Assembly: GCF_024305175.1 (NCBI RefSeq)
Contig: NZ_JAMWYY010000003.1
Location: 52,629-116,628, forward strand
DNA: 64,000 nt
Direction of reading: 5' to 3'
DNA from: Flavobacterium sp.
GTDB taxonomy: Bacteria > Bacteroidota > Bacteroidia > Flavobacteriales > Flavobacteriaceae
The notes under the pieces are model-generated. The model worked only from the letters and a program-made list of their open reading frames with translations, searched no databases and had not been told where the DNA came from. Shown piece after piece: positions 1 to 9,957 of this stretch (positions within the stretch are counted from its first letter, which is position 1; each line of letters starts with the position of its first letter). The position numbers and the translations under genes were made by a program.

Positions 1-1
1 T

Positions 2-73
2 AAGCCTTTTGTAAAGAACACCGACCTGCATTACCTGATGCTTCAGGCAGCGGAAGTGGAGAATAAGTTTTAA
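2..73 (+). CDS. C-terminal end of a truncated CDS running in from the left edge (...KPFVKNTDLHYLMLQAAEVENKF*)
   Basis: Open frame from the window edge to TAA at 71-73, followed by a terminator hairpin. Confidence 0.45.
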   Translation, partial: KPFVKNTDLHYLMLQAAEVENKF

Positions 74-97
74 TTTACTGCTTAAATAATACTATCG

Positions 98-148
98 GGC
101 TGTTTCAGATTGTTCTTGTAAAGACTTTTGAAACAGCCTCTTTTTTTA
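98..148 (+). terminator. Rho-independent terminator
   Basis: ggctgtttca ... tgaaacagcc followed by tctttttttat. Confidence 0.75.
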
Positions 149-181
149 TATTTTTAAGGGTAATTTTTCATCATAAAACAT

Positions 182-811
182 ATGAAATTTTTATTGGCTA
201 TCATCAGCATTACATTATTTACATCATGCAAAACAGATACTAACGGTAGTATTACAAGCGATAACATACTTTTACAGGAAGGCGATATTATTTTCCAAAC
301 GTCAGAATCGGAACAAAGTAAAGCAATACAGCTTGCAACAAATTCGCCTTATTCGCATTGTGGTATTATTTTTAAACAAGATACCAGTTACTATGTCTAT
401 GAGGCAATACAACCTGTTACAAAAACTCTACTCAAAGAATGGATTAAAAGGGGAAAAGACAACCATTATGTTATAAAACGACTTATAAACGCCGACAATG
501 TACTTACAGATGAAGCACTTTTAAGAATGAGAGAAACAGGCAAAGCCATGAGTGGCAAAGATTATGACTTGTATTTTGAATGGAATAATGACAAAATATA
601 TTGCAGCGAATTGGTATGGAAAATCTATAAAGAAGGTACAGGACTGGAAATTGGCAAAACACAGCAACTAAAAGATTTCAGCCTTTCAAATAGTATTGTA
701 CAGCAAAAACTAAAAGAACGCTTTGGTGAAAATATACCTTTAAATGAAAAAGTTATTTCACCTGCTGCAATTTTTAATAGTAGTTTGTTATATACCGTCT
801 ATGAAAACTAA
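182..811 (+). CDS. YiiX/YebB-like permuted papain-like (NlpC/P60 superfamily) lipoprotein hydrolase
   Basis: Lipoprotein-like signal with Cys; motifs GDIIFQ, SPYSHCGIIF, YCSELVWKIY typical of the YiiX family. Confidence 0.75.
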   Translation: MKFLLAIISITLFTSCKTDTNGSITSDNILLQEGDIIFQTSESEQSKAIQLATNSPYSHCGIIFKQDTSYYVYEAIQPVTKTLLKEWIKRGKDNHYVIKRLINADNVLTDEALLRMRETGKAMSGKDYDLYFEWNNDKIYCSELVWKIYKEGTGLEIGKTQQLKDFSLSNSIVQQKLKERFGENIPLNEKVISPAAIFNSSLLYTVYEN

Positions 812-1205
812 AGTTATACTCTTTATTGCTGTTTACAGTATAATTTATACAATGGTAGTGCTTTTTATAAGCACTAATGATTTTGCAGTTTCTGTAATAC
901 CTGGATGGCATCAGATGATTATGAGTAATGGTCAATTACTTTTAATATTATCAACCAGCCTGATCTTTATAACCGGGGTTTACAGTTACTTCATTTATAT
1001 AAGAAAAAGGAGAACAATCTCCTTTTATCCTTACTTAGTTTTTTCTATTCCGTTACCTGTAGTAGTTGTATTATCGCTTCTAAATTATATACAGCACACA
1101 AATATTATTTTTTGTGCGATAATTTTTATGATAGGACAAACATACTTTATAATCCTACTTTTCTTCCATTACATTAAGGATTATATACTAAAAAGCCAAA
1201 GCTGA
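801..1205 (+). CDS. Small multi-pass membrane protein, hypothetical
   Basis: Hydrophobic ORF; start chosen at internal ATG 801 (MKTKVILFIAVYS). Confidence 0.55.
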   Translation: MKTKVILFIAVYSIIYTMVVLFISTNDFAVSVIPGWHQMIMSNGQLLLILSTSLIFITGVYSYFIYIRKRRTISFYPYLVFSIPLPVVVVLSLLNYIQHTNIIFCAIIFMIGQTYFIILLFFHYIKDYILKSQS

Positions 1206-2132
1206 AGCCTCTCTTTTGGCCTGTTCAAAATCAGCTATTATTTCCTGTAGTATCTGGGCGGCTGGTTTAATGTCATGTATAAGCCCTGCTATCTGCCCTA
1301 TTTCAAGCTCCCCCTCCTCAAGGTCGCCTTCAAACATGCCTTTTTTAGCGCGTGCGCGGCCTAAAAGTGCTTTAAGGTCATCTACTGTTGGCGACTTGGC
1401 GTAAAGCGCTGTAACATCATTAAAGAACTTATTCTTTATAAGCCTTACGGGTGCAAGCTCTTTCAGGGTTACATGGGTATCGCCGTCTTTAGCCGCTACT
1501 ATGGCGCGTTTAAAATTTTCGTGTGAGGAAGACTCTACCGAAGCGGCAAAGCGGCTGCCAATCTGCACGCCATCGGCTCCCAGTATCATGGCGGCAAGCA
1601 TTCCGCGCCCCGTGGCTATACCCCCTGCGGCTATAAGCGGCACCTGCAACTGTTCTTTTACCATAGGTATCAGCGTAAAGGTGGTGGTTTCCTCACGCCC
1701 GTTATGCCCACCTGCTTCAAAGCCTTCAGCTACAACGGCATCAACACCTGCTTCCTGGGCTTTCAGCGCAAACTTAACGCTGCTTACCACATGCACAACT
1801 GTTATACCTTTTTCTTTAAGGAAAGCTGTCCATGTTTTGGGGTTTCCCGCAGAGGTAAATACTATTTTTACCCCCTCCTCTACTATAATATCCATTATCT
1901 TTTCAATATCCGGGTACAGCATGGGTACATTAACCGCAAAAGGCTTATCAGTAGCTTTTTTGCATTTTTGTATGTGTTCCCTTAAAACTTCGGGGTACAT
2001 AGATCCGGCACCAATAATGCCAAGCCCGCCTGCGTTGCTTACTGCGCTTGCCAGTTTATAACCACTTGCCCAAATCATTCCCGCCTGTATTACAGGATAT
2101 TGTATATTAAAAAGTTCTGTAATTCTGTTCAT
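1188..2132 (-). CDS. Nitronate monooxygenase / FabK-like flavoprotein
   Basis: ITELFNIQYPVIQAGM, VVAEGFEAGGHNG, PLIAAGGIATGRGMLAAMILGADGVQIGSRF motifs. Confidence 0.9.
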   Translation of the reverse strand: MNRITELFNIQYPVIQAGMIWASGYKLASAVSNAGGLGIIGAGSMYPEVLREHIQKCKKATDKPFAVNVPMLYPDIEKIMDIIVEEGVKIVFTSAGNPKTWTAFLKEKGITVVHVVSSVKFALKAQEAGVDAVVAEGFEAGGHNGREETTTFTLIPMVKEQLQVPLIAAGGIATGRGMLAAMILGADGVQIGSRFAASVESSSHENFKRAIVAAKDGDTHVTLKELAPVRLIKNKFFNDVTALYAKSPTVDDLKALLGRARAKKGMFEGDLEEGELEIGQIAGLIHDIKPAAQILQEIIADFEQAKREASALAF

Positions 2133-2140
2133 TCTATTTA

Positions 2141-3769
2141 TTATCGTTTCACTAATTTTCCTGATTGTGTGCTTTTTGCCGACTGTAGTAAAAATGTATA
2201 GATACCGCCCGGCAATGTCTGTACCGAAAAAGCAGGTTTGTTTTTTGTAACTGTGGCTTTATACACCTGCTGCCCAAGCCCGTTATAAATTATAATTTCG
2301 GCATCGCTTTCTAAACCTGACACCATAACATATTCTGTTGCAGGGTTAGGGCTTATTACTAATGATTTTTTCTCAATTTGCTGAGCCGATGCCGTATCAA
2401 GGGCAAGGGCAAAATCGGGTATTCCATAGCCATATTCGTTATCAGGATTATTAAAGCGGTCGGCAGATTGCTTTACAAGCGCTACAATTTCGGCATTGGT
2501 AAGCTCAGGCAGCGCCTGCCAAAGGCATGCCACAAGCCCGCAGGTAATGGGACCAGAAAAGGAGGTGCCACTTGCCGCAACAATTGACCCGGATGTATTA
2601 GACACTGCCGAGGCAACACCCCTTGCCATAACATCGGGCTTTATGCGTCCGTCAAAGGTCGGGCCAATAGAGCTGAAGGGAGAGCGTATCTCCTCTCCGT
2701 TTACAGCACCAACTGCCAGTGTGGTAGTTGCCTCTGCGGGCATTGCTGCATAAGGATCTTCGCTGTTACCTGAGTTTCCTGCAGATGTTACACAAACCAT
2801 TCCGCGCGAAAAGGCAATATTAGCACCGCGCGATATAAAAGAAGTTTGCCCGTTTAAATCTTCATAGGTATAATCATAAGCAGGGTTATCATATTTAAAA
2901 TAACCCAAAGATGTATTGATAATATCAACCCCCAGGCTATCGGCAACCTCGGCCGCCTCCACCCAATAGGATTCTTCAACCGGGTTTTCACTTTCGGCAT
3001 CCTCTGTCCTGAATAAATAGTAAAGTGCATCCGGTGCTGTACCTGCATACTCGCCCTCAAGGTAGCCACCCATAGTAGAAAGTACCAGCGTGCCGTGTGT
3101 ATCGGTAACCGAGTAAACATCTTCCGACTCTGTTACAAAATCATAAGTACCCAGCACCTGCCCATTATCAAACAGCCGCTGAAAGGGTGTTGCTGTATCT
3201 ACCCCGGGAAACCCTGAATCCATAACCGCTATGGTAATGCCTGTGCCTGTATAATCCTGCTGGTGCAGCAGGTGCCCGTTCAGCATAACTATCTGGTTTT
3301 GTGCGGCGCCATAATCAAAATCGGCCTGGGTTTCTAAAAATTTGTTTACGGTTTGCATTTGTTCCGGCTGTAGCAGCCGCCCTGATGTATTAAGCAGCTT
3401 ATTGGCAAAATCTACAGATTCAACAAATTCTAATTCCGTGAGAGCATTTATGGCTTCCTCTGTACCTCGAATGTGCAAAGCATTGAGCCATTTTGATTTT
3501 GCCATTACCGTAATGCCGGGCGCAGTTGTTACCGCAGTTACATATGGTTCATGCAGCGGAACATCGGTAACATCTAAGGCTATACCCTGTACTGCACGCC
3601 TGTTAAGCGCTTTTTGTGATAGCATCTGCAAAGGGTTGGCCAGATAAAAATCCGCATCAGGCTTATCGGTAAAATATATCCAAGCGTCTTCCTGCGCGCG
3701 GGCAACAACTGCGGTAAATAACAGCAGGTATATAATAATTTTTTTCATAGCGTTATAGCAAATAAACAT
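2141..3769 (-). CDS. S8 subtilisin-like serine peptidase with type IX secretion C-terminal sorting domain
   Basis: GITIAVMDSGF (Asp), DTHGTLVLSTMGG (His), ASGTSFSGPITCGL (Ser); C-terminal SPNPATEYVMV...GGIYTFLL..SGKLVKR. Confidence 0.92.
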   Translation of the reverse strand: MFICYNAMKKIIIYLLLFTAVVARAQEDAWIYFTDKPDADFYLANPLQMLSQKALNRRAVQGIALDVTDVPLHEPYVTAVTTAPGITVMAKSKWLNALHIRGTEEAINALTELEFVESVDFANKLLNTSGRLLQPEQMQTVNKFLETQADFDYGAAQNQIVMLNGHLLHQQDYTGTGITIAVMDSGFPGVDTATPFQRLFDNGQVLGTYDFVTESEDVYSVTDTHGTLVLSTMGGYLEGEYAGTAPDALYYLFRTEDAESENPVEESYWVEAAEVADSLGVDIINTSLGYFKYDNPAYDYTYEDLNGQTSFISRGANIAFSRGMVCVTSAGNSGNSEDPYAAMPAEATTTLAVGAVNGEEIRSPFSSIGPTFDGRIKPDVMARGVASAVSNTSGSIVAASGTSFSGPITCGLVACLWQALPELTNAEIVALVKQSADRFNNPDNEYGYGIPDFALALDTASAQQIEKKSLVISPNPATEYVMVSGLESDAEIIIYNGLGQQVYKATVTKNKPAFSVQTLPGGIYTFLLQSAKSTQSGKLVKR

Positions 3770-3881
3770 ACGGATTTCTTACACCTTAACGTGTAAAAAC
3801 CCAAAGATACAAAAGATTACAACGATATAATTGCCGCTGTTACATCAAAACGTGTTATTTTTGCGCGAAATTTTTTAGCCG

Positions 3882-4736
3882 ATGCTATACCTCATACTGA
3901 GCATAATATGCAGTGTTACTGTGGGAATTATCTTTAAAGTGATAAGAAAGTTCCCTGTCTCTGTTATGCAGGTAGTAATGTGGAATTATGTGGCAGCGCT
4001 ATTGCTTTGTTATTTTGTTTTTGAGCCTTCTGTTGCAGAAGCCGGCGGAGATGCGCCCTGGGTTATATATGGCGCGTTGGCTATATTACTACCCTCTATA
4101 TTTCTGTTTCTTGCTGCATCTATAAGGCACATGGGGATAGTGAAAACAGACGCCGCGCAACGGCTTTCTTTAATTATCCCTATACTGGCTTCTTACTTTA
4201 TCTTCAGAGAAGATTTTAATATCTTAAAAATAACGGGGTTAATAATAGGGTTTCCCGCTATATGGCTTATTTTAATGAAAAGTGACGGGGCAAAAAGCAG
4301 GAAATGGATTTTTCCGGCAGTAGTGCTTGTGGGCTTTGGCGTTGTAGATATACTTTTTAAACAAATTGCACTGTATACTACCATAACCTACACAACATCC
4401 TTATTCCTTGTTTTTGCCGGGGCGTTATTTGTGTCGGTACTGCTGGTGGTTAACGATATACTTACCTGCAATACAAAACTTAATTTCAGAAATATTATTT
4501 TCGGAATAATTACAGGGCTTTTTAATTTTGGTAATATCCTTTTTTACCTCAAAGCGCACCGTGCATTTGCAGATAATCCTTCCACTGTTTTTGCAAGTAT
4601 GAATATTGGTGTAATTGTTTTAGGCAGCGTTGCAGGCGTATTTATATTTAAGGAAAAGATGTCAATTTTAAATTATGCAGGTATCTTTCTTGCGCTTGCA
4701 GCAATACTTTTCATAACACTTTCGCAGGTTTATTAA
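3882..4736 (+). CDS. EamA/DMT-family transporter
   Basis: ~10 TM helices; two EamA-like repeats; C-terminal FKEKMSILNYAGIFLALAAILFI. Confidence 0.85.
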   Translation: MLYLILSIICSVTVGIIFKVIRKFPVSVMQVVMWNYVAALLLCYFVFEPSVAEAGGDAPWVIYGALAILLPSIFLFLAASIRHMGIVKTDAAQRLSLIIPILASYFIFREDFNILKITGLIIGFPAIWLILMKSDGAKSRKWIFPAVVLVGFGVVDILFKQIALYTTITYTTSLFLVFAGALFVSVLLVVNDILTCNTKLNFRNIIFGIITGLFNFGNILFYLKAHRAFADNPSTVFASMNIGVIVLGSVAGVFIFKEKMSILNYAGIFLALAAILFITLSQVY

Positions 4737-4841
4737 AAAATAAATACTTGAATTACAGCTTTATATAAATTTTTAAAAATTTTATTTGGAAAATTAAAAG
4801 TTTCTGCTCTAACTTTGCCACAAGTTCTTTTAGAAAATTAT

Positions 4842-4950
4842 TCTTATCCAGAAAGACTGAGGGAGTTGACCCTGTGACGTCTTGGCAACCTGTCCGCATA
4901 CGGCGGATAAGGTGCCACTTTCAACCGCGCACAAGCGTGGAAAGATAAGT
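4842..4950 (+). promoter_or_regulatory. SAM-I (S-box) riboswitch aptamer
   Basis: cttatc...gaaagactgagggagttgaccctgtgacgtcttggcaacc...aaggtgccactttcaacc...gaaagataag; P1 cttatc/gataag; S-box core; located upstream of methionine-pathway genes. Confidence 0.93.
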
Positions 4951-4985
4951 TTAGAAACCAGTAGATAATAGCTCGAGATATTATG

Positions 4986-5020
4986 TGCCTTTCTGACTTA
5001 TCGGAAAGGCATTTTTGTTT
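4986..5020 (+). terminator. Putative terminator of the SAM riboswitch expression platform
   Basis: tgcctttc tgacttatcg gaaaggca followed by tttttgtttt. Confidence 0.75.
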
Positions 5021-5101
5021 TATGCCCTTCCGGTAATGGATTTGGATAGTTTTTTATAAAACTAAACAATGTTTAATTAAATTTTCTAAATCAAAAAGGA
5101 C

Positions 5102-6289
5102 ATGAAAGAGCAAACACAAACACTGCACAGCATACCTGTAGATGCATTAACGGGAAGCATATCGGTGCCCATTTACCAAACCTCAACTTTTGTGCAGGAA
5201 GCGCCCGGCATACATAAGGGCTTTGACTATTCGCGCAGCAACAACCCCACCCGAAAAGCGCTGGAAGATTGTATTGCCCAACTTGAAAACGGCAGTAACG
5301 GCTATGCGTTTGCAAGCGGGCTTGCCGCTATAGATGCTGTTGTAAAGCTGCTTGAAACGGGCGATGAAATTATAGCTGTAGATGATATTTATGGCGGGGC
5401 ATTCAGGCTGTTTACACACGTGTACCAAAAATTTGGCATTACCATTAAGTATGTAGATTCTACCAACAGTGCCAATATTGCAAATGCCATAAGTGCCGCA
5501 ACAAAGCTTATCTGGATAGAATCGCCTACTAACCCTACCCTTAAAGTATCTGACATTGCTGCCATTGCGCAAATAGCAAAAGCATATAATATATTGCTGT
5601 GTGTAGATAATACTTTTGCATCTCCGGCGGCGCAAAAACCCATAAACCTGGGAGCCGATATTGTGGTACACAGCGCCACAAAGTATATTTCCGGCCATAG
5701 CGACCTTATTGCCGGGCTTGTGGTAACGGCAACACAACAGCTTGGCGATAAGATAAAATTTATTCAAAATGCAAGTGGCGCCATACTGGCCCCTTTTGAT
5801 AGCTGGCTGGTTATACGCGGTATAGAAACCCTTTCGCTGCGCATAAGGCAACACTCTGAAAATGCCCAAAAAATAGCCGAATACCTACTGGAAGAAAAAC
5901 TGGTAAAAAATGTGTATTACCCGGGTCTACCTTCGCACCACAACCATGAAATTGCTAAAAAACAGCAAAAATATTTTGGCGGGGTTATAGCTTTTGACCT
6001 GGCTATAGATGACAAAGAACTGGCATCTGCCATTGTTTCGGGGACAAAACTCTTTAAGTTGGCAGAAAGCCTGGGCGGTGTTAAAAGCCTGTGTTGCCTG
6101 CCCTGCGAAATGACACATAAATCTATCCCCGCAGAAAAAAGGTATAGCTCGGGGGTTACAGACAGCCTTATACGCTTATCGGTAGGGCTTGAGGATGCAG
6201 ATGACCTTATTGAAGATTTAAAACAGGCGTTTGCAACAGCTTTACAGCAAAAGAACGCAGTTGAAAACACAGTAGTAACAGCTAATTAA
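5102..6289 (+). CDS. metB: Cystathionine gamma-synthase / O-acyl-homoserine sulfhydrylase family PLP enzyme
   Basis: QTSTFVQ..., YSRSNNPTRKALE, SATKYISGHSDLIAG Cys/Met metabolism PLP family motifs; SAM riboswitch upstream. Confidence 0.85.
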   Translation: MKEQTQTLHSIPVDALTGSISVPIYQTSTFVQEAPGIHKGFDYSRSNNPTRKALEDCIAQLENGSNGYAFASGLAAIDAVVKLLETGDEIIAVDDIYGGAFRLFTHVYQKFGITIKYVDSTNSANIANAISAATKLIWIESPTNPTLKVSDIAAIAQIAKAYNILLCVDNTFASPAAQKPINLGADIVVHSATKYISGHSDLIAGLVVTATQQLGDKIKFIQNASGAILAPFDSWLVIRGIETLSLRIRQHSENAQKIAEYLLEEKLVKNVYYPGLPSHHNHEIAKKQQKYFGGVIAFDLAIDDKELASAIVSGTKLFKLAESLGGVKSLCCLPCEMTHKSIPAEKRYSSGVTDSLIRLSVGLEDADDLIEDLKQAFATALQQKNAVENTVVTAN

Positions 6290-6296
6290 ACCGGAA

Positions 6297-7520
6297 ATGT
6301 CGAGAAAAAATTTAAACATAGGGCTTTTTGGTTTTGGTTGTGTGGGGTATGGCCTTTATGAAGTACTGCAAAAAACACCGGGGCTAAAAGCCAATATCAG
6401 CAGGATATGCGTTAAAGATAAAAACAAGCCTCGTGAAATTGATTCACATCATTTTACGTATGATAAACATGATATATTAAATGATGAGAGCATAAACGTT
6501 GTTGTGGAACTAATAGATGATGCCGATGCAGCATTCGAAATAGTGGCGGCGGCGCTTAAAAAAGGGAAAGCGGTAGTATCGGCCAATAAAAAAATGGTAG
6601 CCGAACATTTTGAAGAACTGCTGCAATTGCAAAAGCAATATAATGTGCCGTTACTGTATGAAGCGGCAGCGTGTGCAAGTATGCCAATAATACGTAACCT
6701 TGAAGAGTATTATGATAACGACCTTTTAGAATCTATAGAAGGGATAGTGAATGGCTCTACCAACTATATACTTACCAAAACCATACAGGAAAACCTGAGT
6801 TATGAAACAGCACTAAAACAGGCGCAGGATAAAGGTTTTGCAGAAAGCAACCCGTTGCTGGATGTAGGCGGGTTTGATGCCAAGTATAAACTGCTGATAC
6901 TACTTGCCCATGCTTTTGGGCATATAGCAAAACCCGATGAAATTATAAATATTGGTATAGATAACATTGGAGCGCTTGAGCTTAAATATGCGCGAGAAAA
7001 AGGGCTTAAAATAAAACTGGTAGCGCAGGCCTATAAAAACCCAAATGGTAAGATAACTGCCTTTGTACTACCAAAATTTGTAGGCGCTGAAAACAGGCTG
7101 TATCATGTAGATGATGTATTTAACGGGGTAATTACCAAAACCGCATTTGCCGATACGCACTTTTTTGTAGGACGCGGCGCAGGCGCGCACCCTACCGCAT
7201 CGGCAGTACTATCAGATATATCTGCGCTTAGCTATGATTATAAATATGAATACAAGAAGATAGAGCGCGGCGAAGGCAGTGGCTTAACTCATGATGTATA
7301 CCTTAAGGTATTGCTAAGGCACAGGCACGAAGATAATAGTATACTTAAAGACCATTTTGTAACTATTGAAGAATCATATACCAATAACCATTCGGCATAT
7401 GTTACAGGAGTTATTTCGTTAACTAACCTGAAACAAATTGGTGAATTGTTTGGCGGAACGTCTTTCATCCTTATAGAAACCGTTACGGCACAACATTACC
7501 AGCCAGAACTTGTAAATTAG
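6297..7520 (+). CDS. Homoserine dehydrogenase
   Basis: N-terminal NAD-binding GLFGFGCVGYGLYEVL; VVSANKKMVAEHFEEL; GIVNGSTNYILTK; immediately downstream of the metB-like gene. Confidence 0.93.
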   Translation: MSRKNLNIGLFGFGCVGYGLYEVLQKTPGLKANISRICVKDKNKPREIDSHHFTYDKHDILNDESINVVVELIDDADAAFEIVAAALKKGKAVVSANKKMVAEHFEELLQLQKQYNVPLLYEAAACASMPIIRNLEEYYDNDLLESIEGIVNGSTNYILTKTIQENLSYETALKQAQDKGFAESNPLLDVGGFDAKYKLLILLAHAFGHIAKPDEIINIGIDNIGALELKYAREKGLKIKLVAQAYKNPNGKITAFVLPKFVGAENRLYHVDDVFNGVITKTAFADTHFFVGRGAGAHPTASAVLSDISALSYDYKYEYKKIERGEGSGLTHDVYLKVLLRHRHEDNSILKDHFVTIEESYTNNHSAYVTGVISLTNLKQIGELFGGTSFILIETVTAQHYQPELVN

Positions 7521-7537
7521 TGTTTTGTTAATAGAGG

Positions 7538-7578
7538 CACCGTTAAAAGGCAGTTATACTTTTTAAGCGGTGCTTTTA
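7538..7578. terminator. Bidirectional terminator between convergent genes
   Basis: gcaccgttaaaa...ttttaagcggtgctttt inverted repeat. Confidence 0.65.
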
Positions 7579-8172
7579 TTTTTTATATTCCTTCACCCCG
7601 GCCTTTACTTCTACCATAAGGTCATTTTGCTGTGGTGGTATTGGGCAGGAATATTGATAATTATAAGCACAGTAAGGGTTATAGGCTGTATTAAAATCGA
7701 TGTAAATTATATCGCCTTCCGGTACTTTAAGGTCAATATACCTGCCACCGCCATAGCTGCCATTGCCCGAAGTAAGATCTGTAAACGGCAGGAAAAGATG
7801 ATCTTTATACTTTTCTTTTTTAGTCAGTTCTACATTGCGGAACACATCCAGTTTGCAATCTTTACCCATTAGCGTAAAATGCAGTTCGCCATACTTAACA
7901 TATATAGGCTTTCGGTCTGTAGTGGTAGGCATCTCAAATGGCTTTTCATCGGGGGTACGCACCAGTTTTGCCTGCACACAATACTGCATATCTACTGGAT
8001 AAAAATCAAGCGATTTAAATTTTTTCAGGTCTTTTTCAGTAAGAGGCGATTCTGCAGGATTGGCATATTCTGCATTAAGCTGCTTTTGGTAAGCAACAGC
8101 AGCTTCTTCATAACATTGTGCCTGTACTGATAGTATCCAGAAAAAGGCTACCAGGGTAAGTATAACTTTCAT
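7576..8172 (-). CDS. DUF1684-family secreted protein
   Basis: YRKP..YVKYGELHFTLMGKDCKLDVFRN...LFLPFTDLTSGNGSYGGGRYIDL...IDFNTAYNPYCAYN. Confidence 0.85.
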   Translation of the reverse strand: MKVILTLVAFFWILSVQAQCYEEAAVAYQKQLNAEYANPAESPLTEKDLKKFKSLDFYPVDMQYCVQAKLVRTPDEKPFEMPTTTDRKPIYVKYGELHFTLMGKDCKLDVFRNVELTKKEKYKDHLFLPFTDLTSGNGSYGGGRYIDLKVPEGDIIYIDFNTAYNPYCAYNYQYSCPIPPQQNDLMVEVKAGVKEYKK

Positions 8173-8271
8173 GCTTTTGTATTAATAATACAAAAATAAC
8201 AATTTGCCCGCTAATAGTCCCGGTTAGGTAGTGTTCAAAATATGTACCTTTGCAGCTATAACCTTTTTAGA

Positions 8272-9489
8272 ATGTTCCGTCTCGCCATAAACCGTTACCT
8301 TAACAACTTCAGGGGCTTTAGCCGCGAAATATGGATACTTGCAGCCATTACCTTTATTAACCGGGCGGGCACAATGGTACTGCCTTTCCTCTCTAAATAC
8401 CTGAAGGAAGACCTGCATTTTGATTATGATGAAGTAGGTACGGTTATGGTGTTTTTTGGCTTAGGCTCTTTAATTGGCTCGTGGCTTGGCGGCAAGCTTT
8501 CAGACAAAATCGGATTTTACAAAATAATGGTCTTCAGCCTGTTTACTACAGGCATTGCTTTTTTTGTTATACAGCACGTTACGAGCTTTGTGGGTATGTG
8601 TGCCGCCATGTTTGGCATTATGGTTATTGCTGATATGTTCCGCCCTGCCATGTTTGTATCGCTTGGCGCTTATGCCAAACCCGAAAACCGCACCCGCGCG
8701 CTTACATTGGTGCGCCTTGCCGTTAACCTGGGGTTTGCTGCCGGCCCTGCACTGGGTGGGCTTATAATACTTGGCATTGGCTATAAAGGACTCTTTTGGG
8801 CAGATGGTGCAAGCTGTATTATATCCATCACCTTGTTCTGGCTTTTGGTTAAAGAAAAAAAGAAACAACCCACAGATACGGCCCATGCGGTTGTAACCAA
8901 TAAATATCACAGCGTTTTGCATGACGGTCCTTATATGCTTTTCCTGCTCAGCAGCTTTTTAACCGCTGTAACATTTTTTCAACTGTTTACCACGCTGCCG
9001 CTATACCATAAAGAGGTTTACGGGCTAACAGAGTTTCATACCGGCTTACTTATGTCTTTAAACGGACTTTTGGTATTCGCGCTAGAAATGCCTTTTGTAG
9101 GCTACTTTGAGCGCAAAAAAGTGGCAAAGCTTAAAATTGTGCTGTGGGGCTCTTTCTTAATGGGATTAAGTTTTTATGTACTTCTTTTAAATGTATGGCT
9201 GGGTGTGCTTATAGTCGGGCTGCTTTTCCTCACTTTCGGCGAAATGTTTTGCTTTCCTTTCTCCAACTCTTTTGCTATGGGCAGGGCGCCACGAGGCCAC
9301 GAAGGCAGATATATGGCATTCTACACCATGACCTTCAGCATGGCACATATAGTAAGCGCAAAAGCTGGTATGGGTATAATAGACGAATGGGGCTATAACA
9401 CCAACTGGGTTGTTATGGGCAGTGCAGGCATGCTTGCCATGTTATGTATTGTGCTGTTACAATATAATTTACGCAGTGAATATAAATAA
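8272..9489 (+). CDS. MFS transporter
   Basis: 12-TM pattern, GSWLGGKLSDKIGFYK motif; start likely at internal Met (MFRLAINRY). Confidence 0.88.
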   Translation: MFRLAINRYLNNFRGFSREIWILAAITFINRAGTMVLPFLSKYLKEDLHFDYDEVGTVMVFFGLGSLIGSWLGGKLSDKIGFYKIMVFSLFTTGIAFFVIQHVTSFVGMCAAMFGIMVIADMFRPAMFVSLGAYAKPENRTRALTLVRLAVNLGFAAGPALGGLIILGIGYKGLFWADGASCIISITLFWLLVKEKKKQPTDTAHAVVTNKYHSVLHDGPYMLFLLSSFLTAVTFFQLFTTLPLYHKEVYGLTEFHTGLLMSLNGLLVFALEMPFVGYFERKKVAKLKIVLWGSFLMGLSFYVLLLNVWLGVLIVGLLFLTFGEMFCFPFSNSFAMGRAPRGHEGRYMAFYTMTFSMAHIVSAKAGMGIIDEWGYNTNWVVMGSAGMLAMLCIVLLQYNLRSEYK

Positions 9490-9596
9490 TTTACCTCTGC
9501 AATACAATATTTAACTAACGATTCAGTTATTTAACTATAAATATAGTTTGAAAACTAAAAAAATAGTTTTAGCTTTGTTTATATAAATACTGAACC

Positions 9597-9956
9597 ATGC
9601 AAAAACTGACAAACAAGGAAGAAGAAATCATGCATATTTTATGGAAGCTGGAAAAAGCTTTTGTAAAAGATGTGCTTGCAGAAATTAAAGACGACAAGCC
9701 TCATTACAACACACTTTCTACCATTATAAGAAACCTGGAAGAAAAAGGTTATGTGGGCCATACGGCTTATGGCAACACACACCAGTATCATCCTGTAATA
9801 ACAAAAGAAGAATACAGGCAGGGGTTCATGAACAACGCAATACAAAACTACTTTAATAACTCTTATAAAAGTATGGTATCCTTTTTTGCGAAGGAAGAGA
9901 AGATAAGTGCAGAAGAATTACGCGAAATACTCGAAATGATCGAAAAAAAGAAATGA
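9597..9956 (+). CDS. BlaI/MecI/CopY family transcriptional repressor
   Basis: LTNKEEEIMHILWKLEKAFVKDVLAEI...YNTLSTIIRNLEEKGYV. Confidence 0.93.
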   Translation: MQKLTNKEEEIMHILWKLEKAFVKDVLAEIKDDKPHYNTLSTIIRNLEEKGYVGHTAYGNTHQYHPVITKEEYRQGFMNNAIQNYFNNSYKSMVSFFAKEEKISAEELREILEMIEKKK

Positions 9957-9957
9957 T

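Noticed and set aside
1216-2061. Plus-strand ORFs (1216-1404, 1501-2061, 1704-1985) opposite the nitronate monooxygenase
   Set aside because: Shadow ORFs antisense to a well-supported gene; low-complexity Ser/Pro/Ala-rich translations.
5183-6270. Long minus-strand ORFs opposite the metB-like gene
   Set aside because: Antisense shadows of a confident PLP-enzyme gene; no recognisable domains.
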